NCBI GenBank assembly: GCA_038522735.1
Contig: JBCBJX010000119.1
Location: 1-8,074, forward strand
Source of the DNA: JBCBJX01 sp038522735
Lineage (GTDB): Bacteria > Pseudomonadota > Alphaproteobacteria > Caulobacterales > Parvularculaceae
Reading direction: 5' to 3'
DNA length: 8,074 nt
Under the pieces are notes generated by a model, which saw only the letters and a program-made list of their open reading frames with translations, did not search any database and was not told where the DNA came from. The position numbers were made by a program, and so were the translations under genes. Positions 6,515 through 8,074 of the stretch are shown here, piece after piece (position 1 is the first letter of the stretch; each line of letters opens with the position of its first letter).

Positions 6515-7414
6515 TCAGGCCCGCTTCGCCATAATCGCCGTCGCGACCTTCGAGGCCGGGCGCCGCCCGAGCGTCTCCGAAATCCAGAGGCTCGTCTCGA
6601 TCAGTTTGTCGAAATCCACGCCCGTCTCGACGCCGGAGCCGTGCGCCATATAGATAACGTCGTCGGTCGCGACGTTGCCGGTGGCGCCCGGGGCGTAGGG
6701 GCAGCCGCCGAGGCCGGAGACCGAGGCGTCGAAGACGGTGACGCCCGCCTCCATGCCCGCGCGGATGTTGGCGAGGGCCTGGCCGTAGGTGTCGTGGAAG
6801 TGGCCGGCGAGGTTTGCGACGGGCACGTCGTGTTTCAATCGCTCAATGAGCGTGAAAACCTCGCCCGCCGTCCCGACGCCGATGGTGTCGCCAAGGGAGA
6901 TTTCATAACAGCCCGCCTCGTGGAGGTGTTTCGTCACCCACGCGACGGCCTCCGGGTCGATCTTTCCTTCGAAGGGGCACCCCAGGACGCAAGAGACATA
7001 GCCGCGCACGCGCACGCCGTCGGCTTTGGCCGCTTCGAGGATCGGCGCGAAACGCTCGAAGCTCTCCGCGATGGAGCAGTTGGTGTTCTTCTGACTGAAC
7101 GTCTCCGACGCCGCAGCGAAGACAGCGACCGCGTCGGCCCCCGCCGCGCGGGCCGCCTCATAGCCCTTCATGTTGGGCGTCAGAACGGGACAGGAGACGT
7201 CGGGCCTCCGCTCGATCCCCGCCAGCACCTCGTCCGAGGCCGCCATCTGCGGCACCCATTTCGGCGAGACGAACGCCCCCGCCTCGATCACATCAAGCCC
7301 CGTCGCGCTCAGGCGGTTCACGAGCTCGATCTTCGTCTCCACCGGGACGGTCTGCTTTTCATTCTGCAGCCCGTCCCGCGGGCCCATCTCGATGATCTGG
7401 ATGCGGTCGGTCAT
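6515..7414 (-). CDS. mvaB: Hydroxymethylglutaryl-CoA lyase
   Basis: Predicted enzyme of 299 residues that cleaves (S)-3-hydroxy-3-methylglutaryl-CoA to acetoacetate and acetyl-CoA, the last step of leucine breakdown. It is a TIM-barrel of the HMGL-like family. Key residues line up with the human enzyme at a constant offset of 28: R13 and D14 in EMGPRDGLQNE, E44, H205 and H207 in GHFHDTYGQ, catalytic C238 in GLGGCPYAPGATGN, and N247. Length and both ends are complete. The ATG at 7414 follows AGGGG with a six-base spacer. That site, and everything upstream to 7964, appears to belong to an inserted module, because the first 17 codons are found again at 8014-7964. The gene may therefore have had its start region replaced. 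No other leucine-pathway gene lies in the window. Confidence 0.95.
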   Translation of the reverse strand: MTDRIQIIEMGPRDGLQNEKQTVPVETKIELVNRLSATGLDVIEAGAFVSPKWVPQMAASDEVLAGIERRPDVSCPVLTPNMKGYEAARAAGADAVAVFAAASETFSQKNTNCSIAESFERFAPILEAAKADGVRVRGYVSCVLGCPFEGKIDPEAVAWVTKHLHEAGCYEISLGDTIGVGTAGEVFTLIERLKHDVPVANLAGHFHDTYGQALANIRAGMEAGVTVFDASVSGLGGCPYAPGATGNVATDDVIYMAHGSGVETGVDFDKLIETSLWISETLGRRPASKVATAIMAKRA

Positions 7415-7416
7415 TT
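7364..7416. repeat. Direct repeat, copy A (start of the intact lyase gene)
   Basis: Codons 1-17 of the working HMG-CoA lyase gene plus two bases upstream. It pairs with 7964-8016, 600 bp away in the same orientation. Mismatches counted by eye are at 7364, 7382 and 7397. All are transitions at third codon positions and all are synonymous. Confidence 0.9.
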
Positions 7417-7425
7417 TTTTCCCCT
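7415..7425 (-). promoter_or_regulatory. Ribosome binding site of HMG-CoA lyase, contributed by inserted DNA
   Basis: Read leftward, AGGGG (7425-7421) precedes the ATG at 7414 by six A residues. The duplicated start at 8014 instead has GAGGGA four bases upstream (8024-8019). The two copies are alike up to 7416/8016 and differ beyond it, so the working gene's ribosome site lies in the module. Confidence 0.6.
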
Positions 7426-7428
7426 AAC

Positions 7429-7532
7429 CGTCATCCCGGAAGCCGCGCAGCGGCTACCCGGGACCCAGGGTGTCAAAGCGCAGCGCTCGCGGTCCTGGGT
7501 CCCGGCTCTCGCTTCGCTCGGCCGGGATGACG
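7429..7532. repeat. 104-bp imperfect palindromic repeat, copy 1
   Basis: The unit begins CGTCATCCCGG and ends with its exact complement CCGGGATGACG (11-bp outer arms). Inside are a small hairpin AGCCGC-GCA-GCGGCT and a 10-bp stem GGGACCCAGG...CCTGGGTCCC. It matches copy 2 (7851-7954) in length and orientation, with about 13 mismatches in 104 by eye. The AGCCGC stem is kept while its loop differs, suggesting that structure is conserved. It resembles dispersed alphaproteobacterial palindromic elements. Confidence 0.85.
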
Positions 7533-7544
7533 TTGAGAGGGCTC

Positions 7545-7835
7545 TCAGAAATTCAGAGTCTCGTACAGGTCTTTCCACTGCGGATTGTCTTTCTCGATCA
7601 GCTCGATTTTCCACGCACGACGCCATTTCTTTATTCGCTTCTCAAAGGCGATCGCCTCATCGATCTCCTCGAAACGCTCGGCGAACACCAGGTCGTGCAC
7701 GTTGTATTTCGACGTGAACCCGGGCGTCAGGTTCTGCTTGTGCTCGAAGACGCGACGCCCGAGATCGCTTGTGACGCCGACATAGAGCGTGCCGTTCCTC
7801 CTGGACGCCAGAATATAAACCCAGCCCCCTTTCAC
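7545..7835 (-). CDS. Small GIY-YIG nuclease family protein
   Basis: Predicted protein of 96 residues, a stand-alone GIY-YIG domain of the UvrC/Intron-type endonuclease superfamily (YhbQ-like size). The GIY equivalent is WVYIL (5-9, Y7) and the YIG equivalent is LYVG (17-20, Y18). A DLGRRVFEHK segment follows (24-33, R27/R28, H32), and E65 lies in the AFEKRIKKWRR helix (63-73), the usual metal-binding glutamate position; N84 lies in KDNPQWKDL. The catalytic set therefore looks intact. The start is GTG at 7835, with a weak GAGAA upstream. A nearby ATG at 7842 is out of frame. The gene is visibly less GC-rich than its neighbours and sits squarely between two 104-bp palindromic repeats. Related small GIY-YIG genes occur in many alphaproteobacteria without a proven role. 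Activity as a mobility or repair nuclease is inference. Confidence 0.9.
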   Translation of the reverse strand: MKGGWVYILASRRNGTLYVGVTSDLGRRVFEHKQNLTPGFTSKYNVHDLVFAERFEEIDEAIAFEKRIKKWRRAWKIELIEKDNPQWKDLYETLNF

Positions 7836-7850
7836 TTCTCATTCTCAACC

Positions 7851-7954
7851 CGTCATCCCGGAAGCCGCAAAGCGGCTATCCGGGACCCAGGGTGTCGGCG
7901 CGCGGCGCTCGCGACCCTGGGTCCTGGGTCTCGCTGCGCTCGCCCGGGATGACG
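7851..7954. repeat. 104-bp imperfect palindromic repeat, copy 2
   Basis: Same length, orientation and 11-bp outer arms as copy 1. The inner AGCCGC-AAA-GCGGCT hairpin and a GACCCAGGG...CCCTGGGTC stem are present. The two copies could recombine, which would delete the nuclease gene and leave one solo repeat. Confidence 0.85.
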
Positions 7955-8014
7955 TGTAGTGAGTTGCAGCCCGTCCCGCGGACCCATCTCGATGATTTGG
8001 ATGCGGTCGGTCAT
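7853..8014 (-). pseudogene. Displaced 5' fragment of HMG-CoA lyase reading into the palindromic repeat
   Basis: ATG at 8014-8012 with GAGGGA four bases upstream opens a frame whose first 17 residues (MTDRIQIIEMGPRDGLQ) equal those of the intact lyase. At 7963 homology ends, and the frame continues through palindromic repeat 2 until TGA at 7855-7853, giving 53 codons. It lacks the whole barrel and the catalytic Cys and His residues. This is probably the original start region of the lyase gene, cut off by the insertion. It keeps a good ribosome site, so it may still be translated as a short peptide. Confidence 0.8.
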
Positions 8015-8016
8015 TT
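7964..8016. repeat. Direct repeat, copy B (displaced lyase start)
   Basis: Partner of 7364-7416. The match ends after two bases upstream of the ATG (8016) and at the third base of codon 17 (7964), where the module's sequence begins. Confidence 0.9.
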
Positions 8017-8036
8017 CGTCCCTCGGCGAGCGTCGC

Positions 8037-8073
8037 CGTCCTTCGCGACGCGGCTTCGCCGCTCCTCAGGACG
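8037..8073. repeat. REP-like palindrome of the CGTCCT...AGGACG type
   Basis: Outer arms CGTCCT (8037-8042) and AGGACG (8068-8073) enclose an inner hairpin GCGGC-TTC-GCCGC (8050-8062). This pattern resembles a common dispersed intergenic palindrome of alphaproteobacteria and differs from the 104-bp family. It lies just upstream of the displaced lyase start, at the window end. Confidence 0.6.
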
Positions 8074-8074
8074 A

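Larger units (their letters stand above)
7417..7964 (-). mobile_element. Putative GIY-YIG / palindromic-repeat element inserted at the lyase 5' end
   Basis: This 548-bp segment lies exactly between two direct copies of the lyase 5' end (7365-7416 and 7965-8016, offset 600). It holds palindromic repeat 1 (7429-7532), a small GIY-YIG nuclease gene (7545-7835) and palindromic repeat 2 (7851-7954), with only short spacers. Symmetric ends, an internal nuclease gene and a flanking duplication are what an inserted element would show. There is no transposase and no short target duplication of insertion-sequence type. The boundaries assume the 52-bp repeats are a duplication caused by insertion. If the element instead carried its own copy of the lyase start, it would extend to about 7364. 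Mobility is inference. Confidence 0.55.

Noticed and set aside
7534..7547. TGAGAG-GG-CTCTCA hairpin over the GIY-YIG stop as its terminator.
   Set aside because: Only six base pairs with a two-base loop, no T-tract, and it lies next to a much stronger palindrome.
6494..7717. Rightward open frame of 407 codons across the lyase and into the repeat.
   Set aside because: It is antisense to a complete HMG-CoA lyase with all catalytic residues, and its translation shows no domain.
7429..7954. CRISPR-like array.
   Set aside because: Only two 104-bp copies, each a palindrome, separated by a protein-coding gene rather than short unique spacers.

Overview
The window is GC-rich and gene-dense, with third-codon G/C bias, short intergenic gaps and protein families that point to an alphaproteobacterium. 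The Tat-type lipoprotein, the possible polarity coiled-coil protein and the dispersed palindromic repeats fit the Caulobacterales/Hyphomonadales/Parvularculales side of the class, but the sequence does not fix the genus. Function calls rest on motif recognition by eye; no database search was possible.

Layout. Positions 1-376 hold the start of a leftward winged-helix regulator gene. It runs into an 80-bp perfect inverted repeat (1-80 versus 142-221), which looks like a contig-end foldback. Rightward mddA-like methanethiol S-methyltransferase follows (524-1315), then a hairpin shared with the convergent gene. A leftward membrane-anchored coiled-coil protein (1371-3215, possibly TipN-like) is divergent from a rightward pair: a Tat/lipobox DUF4197 protein (3326-4066) and a one-domain voltage-gated cation channel (4069-4890). 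The rest is leftward: an L-2-hydroxyglutarate-oxidase-like flavoprotein (4956-6053), coupled to a small UPF0145/YbjQ protein (6058-6375); two hairpins; and HMG-CoA lyase (6515-7414).

Most unusual region (7364-8016). A module of about 548 bp sits at the 5' end of the HMG-CoA lyase gene. It contains a small GIY-YIG nuclease gene between two 104-bp palindromic repeats in the same orientation. It is flanked by a direct duplication of the first 17 codons of the lyase gene. The distal copy (start at 8014) is cut off from the gene, while the proximal copy is joined in frame to the complete lyase. The two copies differ only at synonymous third positions, and the module's edge supplies a new ribosome binding site. 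This looks like insertion of a GIY-YIG/palindromic-repeat element with displacement or duplication of the host gene's 5' end.

The second notable point is the channel's selectivity filter, TMEGWVD. It resembles the filter of the calcium-selective prokaryotic channel CavMr rather than the usual sodium-channel TLESW. How genes work together: the DUF4197 and channel genes are probably co-transcribed, as are the UPF0145 and flavoprotein genes. HMG-CoA lyase (leucine catabolism) may now be transcribed through the inserted module.
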